The notes below the pieces were generated by a model that was not told where the DNA came from, made no database searches, and saw only the letters and a program-made list of their open reading frames with translations. A program made the translations under genes and the position numbers. A DNA stretch of 64,000 nucleotides from Burkholderia gladioli (GTDB taxonomy: Bacteria > Pseudomonadota > Gammaproteobacteria > Burkholderiales > Burkholderiaceae), in NCBI RefSeq assembly GCF_000959725.1, contig NZ_CP009322.1:3038001-3102000 (forward strand), given 5' to 3'. Shown here one piece after another: positions 19,307 to 27,673 of the stretch (its first letter is position 1; every line of letters begins with the position of its first letter).

Positions 19307-19389
19307 CATGACCCACGGTCGATCCTCCCCGTCGCGGCCCGTCACTCGGGCCGCTTCCCCCTGCCGGCCTTGCCCGGCAAGCCAGCCGC

Positions 19390-20214
19390 TCAGAACGCCG
19401 GCACGATCGCGCCGTTGAACTTCGCGTCGATGAACTTGCGCACGTCGTCCGATTCGTAGGCCGCCACCAGCTTCTTCACCCAGGGCTTGTCGCGATCCTG
19501 CGCGCGCACCGCGATCAGGTTCGCGTAGGGGCCCTTGAGATCCTCGATCGCGATCGCATCCTTGACCGGCGTGAGGCCCGCCTTGACGGCGTAGTCGGTA
19601 TTGATCGAGGCGGCGTCCAGGTCGGGCAGCGCGCGCGGCAACTGGGCCGAATCGAGCTCGACGATGCGGATCTTCTTCGGGTTCTCGGCCACGTCGAGCG
19701 GCGTGGCGTTCACGCCGTTGCTGCCGACGCCCGGTTTCAGCTTGATGACGCCGTACTTCTGCAGCAGCAGCAAGGCGCGGTTGCCGTTCGAGGGATCGTT
19801 CTGGATACCGACCTTGGCGCCCACCGGCAGGTCCTTCAGCGACTTGATCTTCCGTGAATAGAAGCCCATCGGCGCGGTATAGGTCAGCCCGACGCTGACG
19901 ATCCTGTAGCCGCGCTGCTTGATCTGGCTGTCGAGGAAGGGCTGGTGCTGGAAGCCGTTGGCGTCGAGATCGCCCGAGTCGAGCGCCGCGTTCGGCTGCA
20001 CGTAATCGTTGAATTCGATCACCTTGATCGGCAATCCGTCGTGAGCGGCCACTTTCGCCACTTCCGTCCAGATCTGCGCGTCCGGTCCGCTCATGGTGCC
20101 GATCCGCAGCGGCGTGCCATCCGCCCGGGCCACCGACATCAGCGCGACCGACAAGGTCCCGCCGACCACGGCAAGACGCGAAACCTGCGCGAACCACCCC
20201 GAAAAACGCCGCAT
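19390..20214 (-). CDS. MetQ/NlpA-family methionine-type binding protein
   Basis: A 274-residue binding protein of the MetQ family: LRIGTMSGPDAQIWTEVAKVA, IEFNDYVQPNAALDSGDLDANGFQHQPFLD, and the C-terminal DVRKFIDAKFNGAIVPAF are diagnostic. The family captures D/L-methionine for MetNI. The signal sequence (RLAVVGGTLSVALMSVARA) has no lipobox cysteine, so this is a soluble periplasmic protein, unlike most MetQ lipoproteins. ATG at 20214 has a GAGGGG site; upstream in-frame ATGs precede that site. metN and metI are absent nearby. Confidence 0.88.
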   Translation of the reverse strand: MRRFSGWFAQVSRLAVVGGTLSVALMSVARADGTPLRIGTMSGPDAQIWTEVAKVAAHDGLPIKVIEFNDYVQPNAALDSGDLDANGFQHQPFLDSQIKQRGYRIVSVGLTYTAPMGFYSRKIKSLKDLPVGAKVGIQNDPSNGNRALLLLQKYGVIKLKPGVGSNGVNATPLDVAENPKKIRIVELDSAQLPRALPDLDAASINTDYAVKAGLTPVKDAIAIEDLKGPYANLIAVRAQDRDKPWVKKLVAAYESDDVRKFIDAKFNGAIVPAF

Positions 20215-20330
20215 TGCAATCCCCTCTTCTGTCATGAACGAGCGGCGCATGCTCGCATGACCGGCCGGTCGGTCCAACCAAGCATTGCTGATGGGCATCG
20301 ATGCTGTTGCGCGAAAAGCAAACGCGGAAT

Positions 20331-20412
20331 CGTCATATCGATTGCGGGCGCAACCGTCATATCGTCTGCTGTGGTGCGGGCGCTACATTCTGAACTATGA
20401 CAATCACTGTCA
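20331..20412. promoter_or_regulatory. Cluster of repeats between metQ-like gene and porin
   Basis: A 10-bp direct repeat CGTCATATCG occurs at 20331-20340 and 20355-20364, flanking the dyad TTGCG-GG-CGCAA. A further palindrome TGACA-ATCAC-TGTCA is at 20398-20412, about 100 bp before the porin start. This looks like a composite control region for the porin; the binding proteins are not identified. Confidence 0.45.
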
Positions 20413-20509
20413 CATTCATTACCTGCCCCGCCGATAAAGTGCGGTCCGTTCCTTCCAAACGCCTTCAAGAGCGCGGAACCGCACAACCTTATTTCGCTCG
20501 GAGATTGCC

Positions 20510-21667
20510 TTGAACAAGAAACTGTTGACCATCGCCGTGCTCGCCGCCACGGCCAGCGCTGCCCACGCACAAAGCAGCGTCACGCTGTACGGGATCATCG
20601 ACGCCGGTATCAGCTACGTTAACCACAGCAAGAACGCCGCCGGCGGTTCGAGCAAGCTGTTCAAGTACGACGACGGCGTTGCCCAGGGCAGCCGTTGGGG
20701 CCTGCGCGGCACGGAAGACCTCGGTGGTGGCCTGAAGGCGATCTTCGTGCTCGAAAACGGCTTCAACAGCGGCAACGGCACGCTGGGCCAGGGCGGCGCG
20801 CTGTTCGGCCGTCAAGCCTACGTCGGCCTGAGCCAGACGCAATACGGCACGGTCACGTTCGGCCGCCAGTACTCGTTCTCGACCGACATCCTCGGTTCGA
20901 ACTACTCGACGGGTGGCAACACGGTCGTCGGCAACTACGCTTACCACGTCAACGACATCGACCAACTGACCTCGAGCCGCATCAACAACTCGGTCAAGTA
21001 TCAGAGCGCGAACTACTACGGCTTCACGTTCGGCGCCTTGTACGGCTTCTCGAACCAGGCTGGCGCGTTCGCCGGCGCGAACTCGACGACGGTCGGCACG
21101 ACCACCACGGCGGGCTCGTCGCGTGCCTACAGCTTCGGCGTGAACTACGCGAACGGTCCGGCATCGATCGGCGCGGCCTACACGGACATCCGCTTCCCGG
21201 GCCAAGCAACGCCGTCGTTCTCGACGACGATCGCCAACATCGGCACGGGCACGGTGCGTGACCTGCGCACGTTCGGCGTCGGCGGCCGCTACATCTGGGG
21301 CCCGGCAACGGCATGGCTGCTGTGGACGAACACGCAGTTCGACGCGATCAACCTGGCCGGCACCAAGTACAACGCGTACGAAGCGGGCCTGAAGTACGCG
21401 CTGACGCCGGCTCTGTCGGGCGCCGTCGGCTACACGTACTCGAACGCCACGCAAGGCGGCAACTCGTACCACTGGAACCAGGTCAACGGCACGGTCGACT
21501 ACGCGCTGTCCAAGCGCACCGACGTGTATGCCCTGGCTGTCTACCAGCAGGCTTCGGGCCACGGCGTGCAAGCGCAGATCGGCTCGAGCACCAGCTACTT
21601 CAACACGTCGGGCACGGGTTCGAAGAACCAGATCGCTGCTCGCGTCGGCATCCGCCACAAGTTCTAA
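20510..21667 (+). CDS. OmpC-type general porin
   Basis: A 385-residue trimeric outer membrane porin. Signal peptide of 20 residues (ends SAAHA) precedes QSSVTLYGIIDAGISYVNH, the standard N terminus of Burkholderia/beta-proteobacterial porins. The PEFG-like loop area reads FGRQAYVGLSQTQYGTVTFGRQ, and it ends IAARVGIRHKF with terminal phenylalanine. The start is TTG at 20510, with GGAG six bases upstream. Codon use is more biased than its neighbours, as expected for a highly expressed envelope protein. Carries small hydrophilic solutes and many antibiotics. Confidence 0.94.
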   Translation: MNKKLLTIAVLAATASAAHAQSSVTLYGIIDAGISYVNHSKNAAGGSSKLFKYDDGVAQGSRWGLRGTEDLGGGLKAIFVLENGFNSGNGTLGQGGALFGRQAYVGLSQTQYGTVTFGRQYSFSTDILGSNYSTGGNTVVGNYAYHVNDIDQLTSSRINNSVKYQSANYYGFTFGALYGFSNQAGAFAGANSTTVGTTTTAGSSRAYSFGVNYANGPASIGAAYTDIRFPGQATPSFSTTIANIGTGTVRDLRTFGVGGRYIWGPATAWLLWTNTQFDAINLAGTKYNAYEAGLKYALTPALSGAVGYTYSNATQGGNSYHWNQVNGTVDYALSKRTDVYALAVYQQASGHGVQAQIGSSTSYFNTSGTGSKNQIAARVGIRHKF

Positions 21668-21701
21668 GCAAGCGCTTCACTCGCGAAGACACTACGGCAG
21701 A

Positions 21702-21733
21702 AACGCCTCGCCATTCGGCGGGGCGTTTTTTTT
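21702..21733 (+). terminator. Rho-independent terminator of porin gene
   Basis: An 11-bp stem (AACGCCTCGCC against GGCGGGGCGTT, ATTC loop) followed by eight T residues, 35 bp past the stop. Textbook strength. Confidence 0.93.
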
Positions 21734-21763
21734 CGGCTTTTAAGTTTCATTTAATTCTGGATT

Positions 21764-21819
21764 GAGAGCATCCTCTCACCCCCCCTGTTGGCCGCCTGAG
21801 CATCGGCGGCTTTTTTTTT
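21764..21819 (+). ncRNA. Candidate small RNA behind the porin gene
   Basis: Between the porin terminator and the next gene lies a compact unit. It has a small hairpin GAGAG-CATC-CTCTC (21764-21777), an unpaired run of seven C residues (21779-21785) followed by TGTTG, then a terminator stem GCCGCC/GGCGGC with an 8-nt loop and nine T residues (21791-21819). A second full terminator directly after one that already closes the porin mRNA implies its own transcript. The AT-rich stretch 21733-21760 could supply the promoter. The single-stranded C run could pair with Shine-Dalgarno GGGG/GGAGG tracts. Alternatively it is a back-up terminator. Confidence 0.45.
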
Positions 21820-21872
21820 GATCGTATGCCGGGCGGCAGCCGCCACCGGACGAGACAGGACCGGAGGAAACG

Positions 21873-22133
21873 ATGATCGAAGATATTGTTTTCAGCCATC
21901 TCCCCATGATTCTGACGCGCGAGCACGCGTTCCCGGTCCAGAGCTGCCGCGTCTCGGTGGCCATGCAACGTCCCTGGGGCCGACCTTATCGGCTGGTCGA
22001 GTGGACCATGCACCTCGACGCTCCAGCGCGACGCCGCATCGTCCCCGCCGAAAGCACCGACGAGCAGATCGCCGAGGCGGTCGCCTCGCACGTGCCGGGC
22101 CGGCTCTACGAGGACGGCGCCTCGCTGTTCTGA
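21873..22133 (+). CDS. Conserved-looking hypothetical protein, 86 residues
   Basis: A small soluble protein (MIEDIVFSHLPMILTREHAF to GRLYEDGASLF). GGAGG lies five bases before its ATG, giving strong support for translation. The composition is protein-like, with no signal or membrane segment. It does not match a family I recognise. It is transcribed on its own behind the sRNA candidate. Confidence 0.65.
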   Translation: MIEDIVFSHLPMILTREHAFPVQSCRVSVAMQRPWGRPYRLVEWTMHLDAPARRRIVPAESTDEQIAEAVASHVPGRLYEDGASLF

Positions 22134-22257
22134 CGCGCCGTTCGCGGCGGCGCGGCATTCAGGTTTCCTGATCGTCGTCATCCCGCCAGCCGGCCGTCAC
22201 GGGCAGGCGCGGCGGGAATTCTGCTACCCTCCCCGTTTTCCGCTACGCATCTCATCC

Positions 22258-22659
22258 ATGGAAAACGCATTCAACGAACGTGGCGTCAGCGTGACCCGCA
22301 ACGGCCTGTCCTGCGCCGGGCTGGTGTTCCCGCTGCGCGAGATTCGCGACCTGAACGTGGTCACCGTCAACAAGAACGCGGTCGTGCCGATCCTGATCTC
22401 GCTGATCGGCGTGGCCGCGATCGCGGCCGGCGCGGTCTATGCCGTCAGCGGCGGCATCGTGGTCGGCGCGATGCTGGCCGTGGTCGGCTACCTGACCTGG
22501 ATCACCCAGGACGTCACCTACCGGCTGATGGTGGATACCGCCGAGGGCAAGCGCGAGGCCGTGGTCAGCGTCGAGCGCGAGTTCGTCGAACGGGTCGCCC
22601 AGGTGGTGCGCGACGCCAAGGCCGCGCAGCCGGCCGCCACGGCGGCGGCTGCGAAATAG
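22258..22659 (+). CDS. Small inner-membrane protein (DUF6232-like)
   Basis: A 133-residue protein with a beta-rich N terminus (FNERGVSVTRNGLSCAGLVFPLREIRDLNVV) and two adjacent transmembrane helices at about residues 44-80. A soluble tail follows (VTYRLMVDTAEGKREAVVSVEREFVERVAQVVRDA). This layout matches small bacterial membrane proteins of the DUF6232 type, of unknown role. It has its own terminator downstream. Confidence 0.72.
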   Translation: MENAFNERGVSVTRNGLSCAGLVFPLREIRDLNVVTVNKNAVVPILISLIGVAAIAAGAVYAVSGGIVVGAMLAVVGYLTWITQDVTYRLMVDTAEGKREAVVSVEREFVERVAQVVRDAKAAQPAATAAAAK

Positions 22660-22717
22660 GCCGGGACGTCGGGCCCGCGGGCTCGATTGGCCGCGTGAGC
22701 GGTTTGGTTTTGCCTTT

Positions 22718-22752
22718 GCATGGCCCGGAGCGATCCGGGCCATGCGTTGTTT
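22718..22752 (+). terminator. Terminator after DUF6232-like gene
   Basis: A perfect 12-bp stem (GCATGGCCCGGA with its complement) and a GCGA loop, followed by GTTGTTTA. Confidence 0.78.
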
Positions 22753-22945
22753 ACGCCCGCTTATCTTCGTTTATGCCCGGCATTTTCCCCATCCGTCCTT
22801 GCCGGCTGGACGGCAACGGGGACGACGGGCTGGCGCCAGGCAGCGCCCCGGCTCGAAGTGGTTCGTCGCAATCGACCGTTAGTTGCTTGTTGGATCGATC
22901 AACCCGTGCTTTTGCCCATGAAATACGGCTCCCCGGCGTTGTACT

Positions 22946-22964
22946 GATAATCAGTCTCATCTAA
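22946..22964 (+). promoter_or_regulatory. Fur-box-like site before iron/heme ABC genes
   Basis: The 19 bases starting GATAATCAGTCTCATC match the classic GATAATGATAATCATTATC box at 11 positions, including the whole first GATAAT half and the central TCAT. It stands in an AT-richer stretch about 110 bp before the first gene of the unit. Iron-dependent repression by Fur is the likely meaning. Confidence 0.55.
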
Positions 22965-23072
22965 GATCGCAGCTTTACGACTGTCTTTCGCCGGCCCGGC
23001 AGGTCGGCGGCACGCCAGCCAGGTGGATCTGCCACCGAGCCAGCCAAGCTCGACGCCTCAACGGGAGATCCC

Positions 23073-23297
23073 ATGCACCGACATCCGCTGTTCCGCCGAC
23101 TGCGCCGCGTGGCGCCGGCCGGCGCCTTCGACCTCCAGCAGCCCGGCACCGCCGCGGCGAACCCCGCTTCCGGCTCCGCCTTCGCGGTCGACGCGTATCA
23201 GGATCCGCTCGAGGCCGGCGGCGCCTCGTCCAGCGCGACCGCCGGCCAGGGGCGCGATGCCTCGGCCGCTGCCGTCACCGATCCGACCACCACCTGA
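23073..23297 (+). CDS. Small hypothetical protein heading the iron/heme ABC unit
   Basis: A 74-residue frame with a GGGAG site upstream of its ATG, whose stop overlaps the permease start (TGATG), so translation looks coupled. The N terminus is basic ([14 protein letters not shown]) and the rest alanine/serine/threonine-rich. It is not a HemP and not a binding protein. It may be a remnant or a short coupling peptide kept in front of the permease gene. Confidence 0.45.
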   Translation: MHRHPLFRRLRRVAPAGAFDLQQPGTAAANPASGSAFAVDAYQDPLEAGGASSSATAGQGRDASAAAVTDPTTT

Positions 23298-24385
23298 TGT
23301 CCGGCCTCTCCACGCTCGCCGGCAGCGGACCGGCCGCTCACGCCGGCACCTCGGCGATCGCGCGGCGTCGCACGATCGCGCGCGCGATGCTGGCCGCCAC
23401 CGCCATCGCGCTGCTGCTCGCGATGCTGGCCGCCTGCTGCATCGGCGCCTACCGCCTGACGCCCGCGCAGTTGCTGGCCGCGCTGTTCGCGCCCGATGCC
23501 TCGCTGCAGCAGGCGCGCGCGGTCCTGCTCGAGATCCGCGCGCCGCGCGTGGTGCTCGCGGCCCTGGTCGGCATCGGTTTCGGCGCGGCCGGCGCGGCGA
23601 TGCAGGCGCTGTTCCGCAATCCGCTCGCGGATCCTGGCCTGGTCGGCGTATCGAGCGGCGCAGCCCTTGGCGCGGCCGGCCTGATCGTGCTCGGCCCGAT
23701 GCTTGCGTCCACAACCATTCCGGCCGGCTGGCTGCCGCTGGCCGCGTTCGCCGGCGCGCTGGCGGTGGCCGCCCTGGTCTATCGGCTCGCCGCCACGCGC
23801 GGCCGGCTCGCGCTGCCGCTGCTGTTGCTGGCCGGCATCGCGATCAATGCACTGGCCGGCGCGGCGATCGGCCTGCTCACCTATATCGCCAGCGATGCGC
23901 AACTGCGCTCGCTGACCTTCTGGAGCCTCGGCAGCGTGGGCGGCGCGCAATGGTCGACGCTGGCGGCGGTAGCGCCCTTGGCGCTGGCCGGCACCGCCTG
24001 GCTCGCACGCGAACGCGATGCGCTCAACGCCCTGCAGCTCGGCGAGGCGGAAGCCCTGCACCTGGGCGTGCCGGTGCAGCGCGTCAAGCGCGGCGTGCTG
24101 ATCGCCACCGCGCTCGGCATCGGCGCGCTGGTTTCCTGCACCGGCGTGATCGGCTTCATCGGCCTGGTCGCGCCGCATTGCGTGCGGCTCGTCTGCGGGC
24201 CCGACCAGCGCGTGGTGATGCCGGGCGCGGCCCTGCTCGGCGCGCTGCTGGTGGTGGTGGCCGACCTGGTCGCGCGCACCGTGGTCGCGCCCGTCGAGAT
24301 TCCGCTCGGCATCCTGACCGCGCTGATCGGCGCGCCGTTCTTTCTCGCGCTGCTGCGCAAGAGCCGCGACGCGCTCGGCGGCTGA
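23297..24385 (+). CDS. hmuU: FecCD-family iron/heme ABC transporter permease
   Basis: A 362-residue inner-membrane permease with about ten helices. Family landmarks are [47 protein letters not shown] (positions 80-125 roughly), LGSVGGAQW, and the ATPase-contacting [13 protein letters not shown]. The FecCD family moves heme, ferric siderophores or cobalamin. Together with the HmuV-type ATPase encoded 23 bp downstream it is most like heme transporter HmuUV/BhuUV. A substrate-binding protein gene is missing beside it. Confidence 0.85.
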   Translation: MSGLSTLAGSGPAAHAGTSAIARRRTIARAMLAATAIALLLAMLAACCIGAYRLTPAQLLAALFAPDASLQQARAVLLEIRAPRVVLAALVGIGFGAAGAAMQALFRNPLADPGLVGVSSGAALGAAGLIVLGPMLASTTIPAGWLPLAAFAGALAVAALVYRLAATRGRLALPLLLLAGIAINALAGAAIGLLTYIASDAQLRSLTFWSLGSVGGAQWSTLAAVAPLALAGTAWLARERDALNALQLGEAEALHLGVPVQRVKRGVLIATALGIGALVSCTGVIGFIGLVAPHCVRLVCGPDQRVVMPGAALLGALLVVVADLVARTVVAPVEIPLGILTALIGAPFFLALLRKSRDALGG

Positions 24386-24408
24386 CGCGGCGCACTTCGA
24401 GTCCTCCC

Positions 24409-25236
24409 ATGCTGATCGCCGATCGCCTCTCCATCGCCCGCGGCCGCACCGAAGTGCTGCGCGGGTTATCGCTGCGGCTCGTGCCGGGCGCCGTGACCGC
24501 CTTACTGGGCCGCAACGGCGCCGGCAAGAGCACCTTGCTCAAGGCCCTGGCCGGTGAATTCCACGGCGCGGGCGCCGCGCGCCAGGTGCGCCTGGGCGGG
24601 CGCGTGACGCTGAACGGCGAAGCGCTCGAGCATCTCGGCGCCGCCGCGCTGGCGCGCCTGCGCGCGGTGCTGCCGCAAGCCGCGCAGCCGGCCTTTCCCT
24701 TCGTCGCCGACGAACTGGTGATGCTCGGGCGTTATCCGCATACGCGACGCGCCGGCACGATCGCCGCGCGCGACCACGAAATCGTGCGCGAGTCGCTGGT
24801 GCTGGCCGGCGCCGGCGCACTGGCCGGCCGCGACGTGACGACCCTGTCGGGCGGCGAGCTTGCGCGCGTGCAATTCGCGCGCGTGCTCGCGCAGCTCTGG
24901 CCCGAGCACGACGTGCGGGACGCCAGCGCGGCGCCGCGCTATCTGCTGCTGGACGAGCCGACCGCGGCGCTCGACCTCGCGCACCAGCACCATCTGCTCG
25001 GCACGGTGCGCGAGTTGGCGCGCGACTGGCGGCTCGGCGTGCTGACGATCGTCCACGATCCGAACCTGGCCGCGCGCCATGCCGATCGCGTCGCGCTGCT
25101 GGCCGACGGCGAGGTGTTGGCCGAAGGCACCCCGGCCGAGGTGATGCGGCCGGCGCTGATCGAGCGCTGTTTCGGTTTCGCGGTGAAGATGGTCGAGACG
25201 GGCGACGGGGCGCCGCCGGTGATGGTGCCGGCCTGA
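24409..25236 (+). CDS. hmuV: Heme/iron ABC transporter ATP-binding protein
   Basis: A 275-residue ABC ATPase. Walker A is [13 protein letters not shown] (about residues 33-45), the signature [20 protein letters not shown], Walker [13 protein letters not shown] and the switch histidine in [14 protein letters not shown]. The insertion between signature and Walker B ([13 protein letters not shown]) is typical of HmuV heme importers. Partner of the permease just upstream; works on the inner face of the membrane. Confidence 0.88.
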   Translation: MLIADRLSIARGRTEVLRGLSLRLVPGAVTALLGRNGAGKSTLLKALAGEFHGAGAARQVRLGGRVTLNGEALEHLGAAALARLRAVLPQAAQPAFPFVADELVMLGRYPHTRRAGTIAARDHEIVRESLVLAGAGALAGRDVTTLSGGELARVQFARVLAQLWPEHDVRDASAAPRYLLLDEPTAALDLAHQHHLLGTVRELARDWRLGVLTIVHDPNLAARHADRVALLADGEVLAEGTPAEVMRPALIERCFGFAVKMVETGDGAPPVMVPA

Positions 25237-25291
25237 GGGGCCGGTGGAGGCGAATAGGAAGCGGGATCGGGAAAGCGGCAGGGCAACGCAA

Positions 25292-25316
25292 CGGCCCGCG
25301 CATCGCGCACGGGCCG
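25292..25316. terminator. Hairpin between convergent hmuV and threonine aldolase genes
   Basis: A 7-bp stem CGGCCCG/CGGGCCG with an 11-nt loop in the 93-bp gap of two convergent genes. No T run. Confidence 0.5.
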
Positions 25317-25329
25317 CGAAGCGCATCGC

Positions 25330-26346
25330 TCAGCCGCGCCCCTTCTGCGCGAAGTACGCGCCCACCGCCTCGACGAAGGTATCGATATCATCGCCCGACA
25401 CGTCGCGATGCGTGACGAAGCGCGAGGCATAGAGCATCTGCGTGAGAATCCCGCGTGCCTTCAGCCAGGCTTCGAGCGGCGCACAGTCGGCCTCGGGGAA
25501 TTGCGCGAACACCATGTTGGTGGCCTGCGAGAGCACCTTCACCTGCTCGATGCGCGCCAGGCCCTCGCCCAGGCGCGCGGCGTTCGCATGATCCTCGGCG
25601 AGGCTCTCGACATGATGGTCGAGCGCGTACAGACAGGCTGCCGCCAGCACGCCCGACTGGCGCATCCCGCCGCCGAGCACCTTGCGCCAGCGCGCGGCGC
25701 TATCCAGCAGCGCGCGGCTGCCCACCAGCACCGAGCCGACCGGCGCGCCGAGCCCCTTCGAGAAACAGATCGAGATGGTGTCGAACGGCGCGCACAGCGC
25801 CGCGAGCGGCTTGCCGCTCGCCACCGCCGCATTGCACACGCGCGCGCCGTCCAGGTGGGTGGCCAGGCCCTTGCCGCGCGCCAGCGCGGTGGCTTCGTCG
25901 ACATAACCGGCCGGCAGCACCTTGCCGCCGATGGTGTTCTCGAGCGCGAGCAGGCGCGTGCGCGCGAAGTGGTTGTCGATGGGCTTGATCGCGGCGGCGA
26001 TCCGCTCGAGCGGCAGCGTGCCGTCGGCGGCATTGTCGATCGGTTGCGGCTGGATGCTGCCGAGCACCGCCGCGCCGCCGCCTTCGTATTTGTAGGTATG
26101 AGCCTGCTGGCCGACCAGGTATTCGTCGCCGCGCCCGCAATGGGCCATCAGCGCCGCGAGATTGCTCTGCGTGCCGCTCGGAAAGAACAGGCCGGCTTCC
26201 TTGCCGGCCCGCTCGGCCACCGCGGCCTGCAATCGTGCGACGGTCGGATCATCGCCCCAGACGTCGTCGCCGAGTTCGGCGGCAGTCATCGCGGCCAGCA
26301 TCGGCTGGCTCGGGCGAGTCACGGTATCGCTACGTAGATCGATCAT
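25330..26346 (-). CDS. ltaE: Low-specificity L-threonine aldolase
   Basis: A 338-residue pyridoxal-phosphate enzyme that splits L-threonine or L-allo-threonine to glycine and acetaldehyde. The N terminus MIDLRSDTVTRPSQPML is diagnostic, K197 in CFSKGLGAPVGS binds the cofactor, and H83 (QQAHTYKYEGGG) and D166 (THLDGARV) complete the active site. Length equals that of E. coli LtaE. Monocistronic, 167 bp downstream of marR on the same strand. Confidence 0.95.
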   Translation of the reverse strand: MIDLRSDTVTRPSQPMLAAMTAAELGDDVWGDDPTVARLQAAVAERAGKEAGLFFPSGTQSNLAALMAHCGRGDEYLVGQQAHTYKYEGGGAAVLGSIQPQPIDNAADGTLPLERIAAAIKPIDNHFARTRLLALENTIGGKVLPAGYVDEATALARGKGLATHLDGARVCNAAVASGKPLAALCAPFDTISICFSKGLGAPVGSVLVGSRALLDSAARWRKVLGGGMRQSGVLAAACLYALDHHVESLAEDHANAARLGEGLARIEQVKVLSQATNMVFAQFPEADCAPLEAWLKARGILTQMLYASRFVTHRDVSGDDIDTFVEAVGAYFAQKGRG

Positions 26347-26513
26347 CGGGGCGTCCTCGGAGAAGCGCCGGCATCGCCGACGCGTGAACCTGGAAAAAAT
26401 CCGAGTGTACGCAATTCACTGCGCGCTTGCGTGCCGGGGCATGAAAACGGGCAGTGAACCCCGAACCAATACAGACCGGTATCCCTTGCAGTGAGACCGC
26501 CGATCGCGAACGA

Positions 26514-27008
26514 TCAGGCGTTTTCCTCGCAACAGACATGCAGGTCGCGGCACGTGCCATCGGCCTGCACCGCGCGTTCGAGATTCGCGTTGACGCGGCA
26601 TAGCAGGGTGGCGAGCTGCGCGCGCTCGTCCTCGCTGAAGCCGTCGAGCGCGATGCGCCCGGCCTCGTCGAGCACGGCCTTGCCCTCGGGCAGCTTGCGC
26701 ATCGCATCCTCGGTCAGGGAGATCAGGCGACTGCGCTTGTCGTCCGGGTCGGGCACGCGACATACCAGGCCGTCGCGCTCCATGCGATTGAGCAACTGCG
26801 CCATGCTCGGCTGCTCGACCTGCATGCGCCGGGCAAGCTCGGCCTGCGACAAGGCACCGGAAACCTTCAGAAGGCCCAGCACCGGGACCTGGCTGAGCGC
26901 GAAACCGAGTTCGCGCAAGGGCCTGTCGACGACGCGCGTATAGAGCCGCGTGGTGAGGCCTACCAGTTTCAATGGAGGTGTCGATGAATCTTCCATCTCG
27001 CGGAGCAT
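26514..27008 (-). CDS. MarR-family transcriptional regulator
   Basis: A 164-residue MarR protein. The winged helix spans about residues 45-110 (LGLLKVSGALSQAELARRMQVEQPSMAQLLNRMERDGLV, wing PDPDDKRSRLISLT). The C terminus carries three cysteines (CRDLHVCCEENA), which could sense oxidants. Upstream is AT-rich DNA with no divergent gene I trust; the target is unknown. An ATG four codons in (26996) is an alternative start. Confidence 0.87.
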   Translation of the reverse strand: MLREMEDSSTPPLKLVGLTTRLYTRVVDRPLRELGFALSQVPVLGLLKVSGALSQAELARRMQVEQPSMAQLLNRMERDGLVCRVPDPDDKRSRLISLTEDAMRKLPEGKAVLDEAGRIALDGFSEDERAQLATLLCRVNANLERAVQADGTCRDLHVCCEENA

Positions 27009-27394
27009 CTCTCGGAAATTAGTTGATTAAAAATGGTAATCGATCGTCCCGGCTTTTCCCATATACGACTGTAAATAACCCTTACCCAAACCGTGAAATG
27101 TGTGAAACGGGGATTAGCCGCTGCCGCCAAAAATGCCGGCCGATTCGAACCGTGCCACGCCGTCCCTCGCACGATCGCAGTGCATCCGCCCGCACTGGAG
27201 GTGCACCGATTCGAAACGTCGGGCCTCGCAGCGCATCGACGCCGCACGATACCGTGAGCGGACGCACGGCACGTTCCCGCCTGCGTATACCCGCAATATC
27301 GACACGTGCCCCTTACGCTAAAGCTCCTCATTTGCAGACAACTTGAGCTTGATCAAAGTATTGACATGCGAACCCTCGGGGTCGGAGTCAACCC
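27009..27394. other. AT-richer intergenic segment with an FNR-like site
   Basis: No supported gene. The base composition is noticeably lower in GC than the rest of the window. An FNR/ANR-like dyad TTGAG-N4-ATCAA (one mismatch) is at 27343-27356, followed by TTGACA at 27361. A 12-base near-repeat (CCGATTCGAAC/AC) occurs near 27140 and 27209. Confidence 0.5.
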
Positions 27395-27673
27395 ATGCTT
27401 CGAAAACATTGCATATGCATGGTTTATCCCGAGGTTTATTGGGTTCGTGGCCATCCGCATGCGCTCACGACTGCCCAGGCTTCAGCGGAAATTGGCAAGT
27501 CGGCGGGATGGATGATGGCGAAAAATGCGAATGGGTTGCAATATCAGTTGCGCGCACAACTGATATTCCTGGAAAGAAGACATAAACCATACATGCGTTC
27601 CGAAATTCGACACGATAGGTCGCGGGACCTTGCGAAGGCCTCTCGCCGAAATCTCGAAGTTTGTGATTACTAG
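27395..27673 (+). CDS. Possible ORFan, 92 residues, atypical base use
   Basis: The frame reads as a plausible small basic protein. It has a tryptophan/tyrosine-rich start (CMVYPEVYWVRGHPHAL), a stretch that could form a helix-turn-helix (TTAQASAEIGKSAGWMMAKN), and a basic tail ending RRNLEVCDY. Third codon positions are far less GC-biased than in neighbours, consistent with foreign origin or decay. No clear ribosome site. A 26-bp palindrome lies inside it. No family recognised; may be a fragment. Confidence 0.35.
   Translation: MLRKHCICMVYPEVYWVRGHPHALTTAQASAEIGKSAGWMMAKNANGLQYQLRAQLIFLERRHKPYMRSEIRHDRSRDLAKASRRNLEVCDY
27541..27566. repeat. 26-bp palindrome ATATCAGTTG-N6-CAACTGATAT
   Basis: Perfect ten-base inverted repeat around a CGCGCA centre, in the AT-rich island. 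It could be a regulator operator, or simply coding sequence of the ORFan above. Confidence 0.6.

Noticed and set aside
27130-27160. tRNA-like T-arm (GGTTCGAATC on the minus strand)
   Set aside because: The flanking bases do not form the five-pair T stem, and no anticodon or acceptor arms can be drawn.
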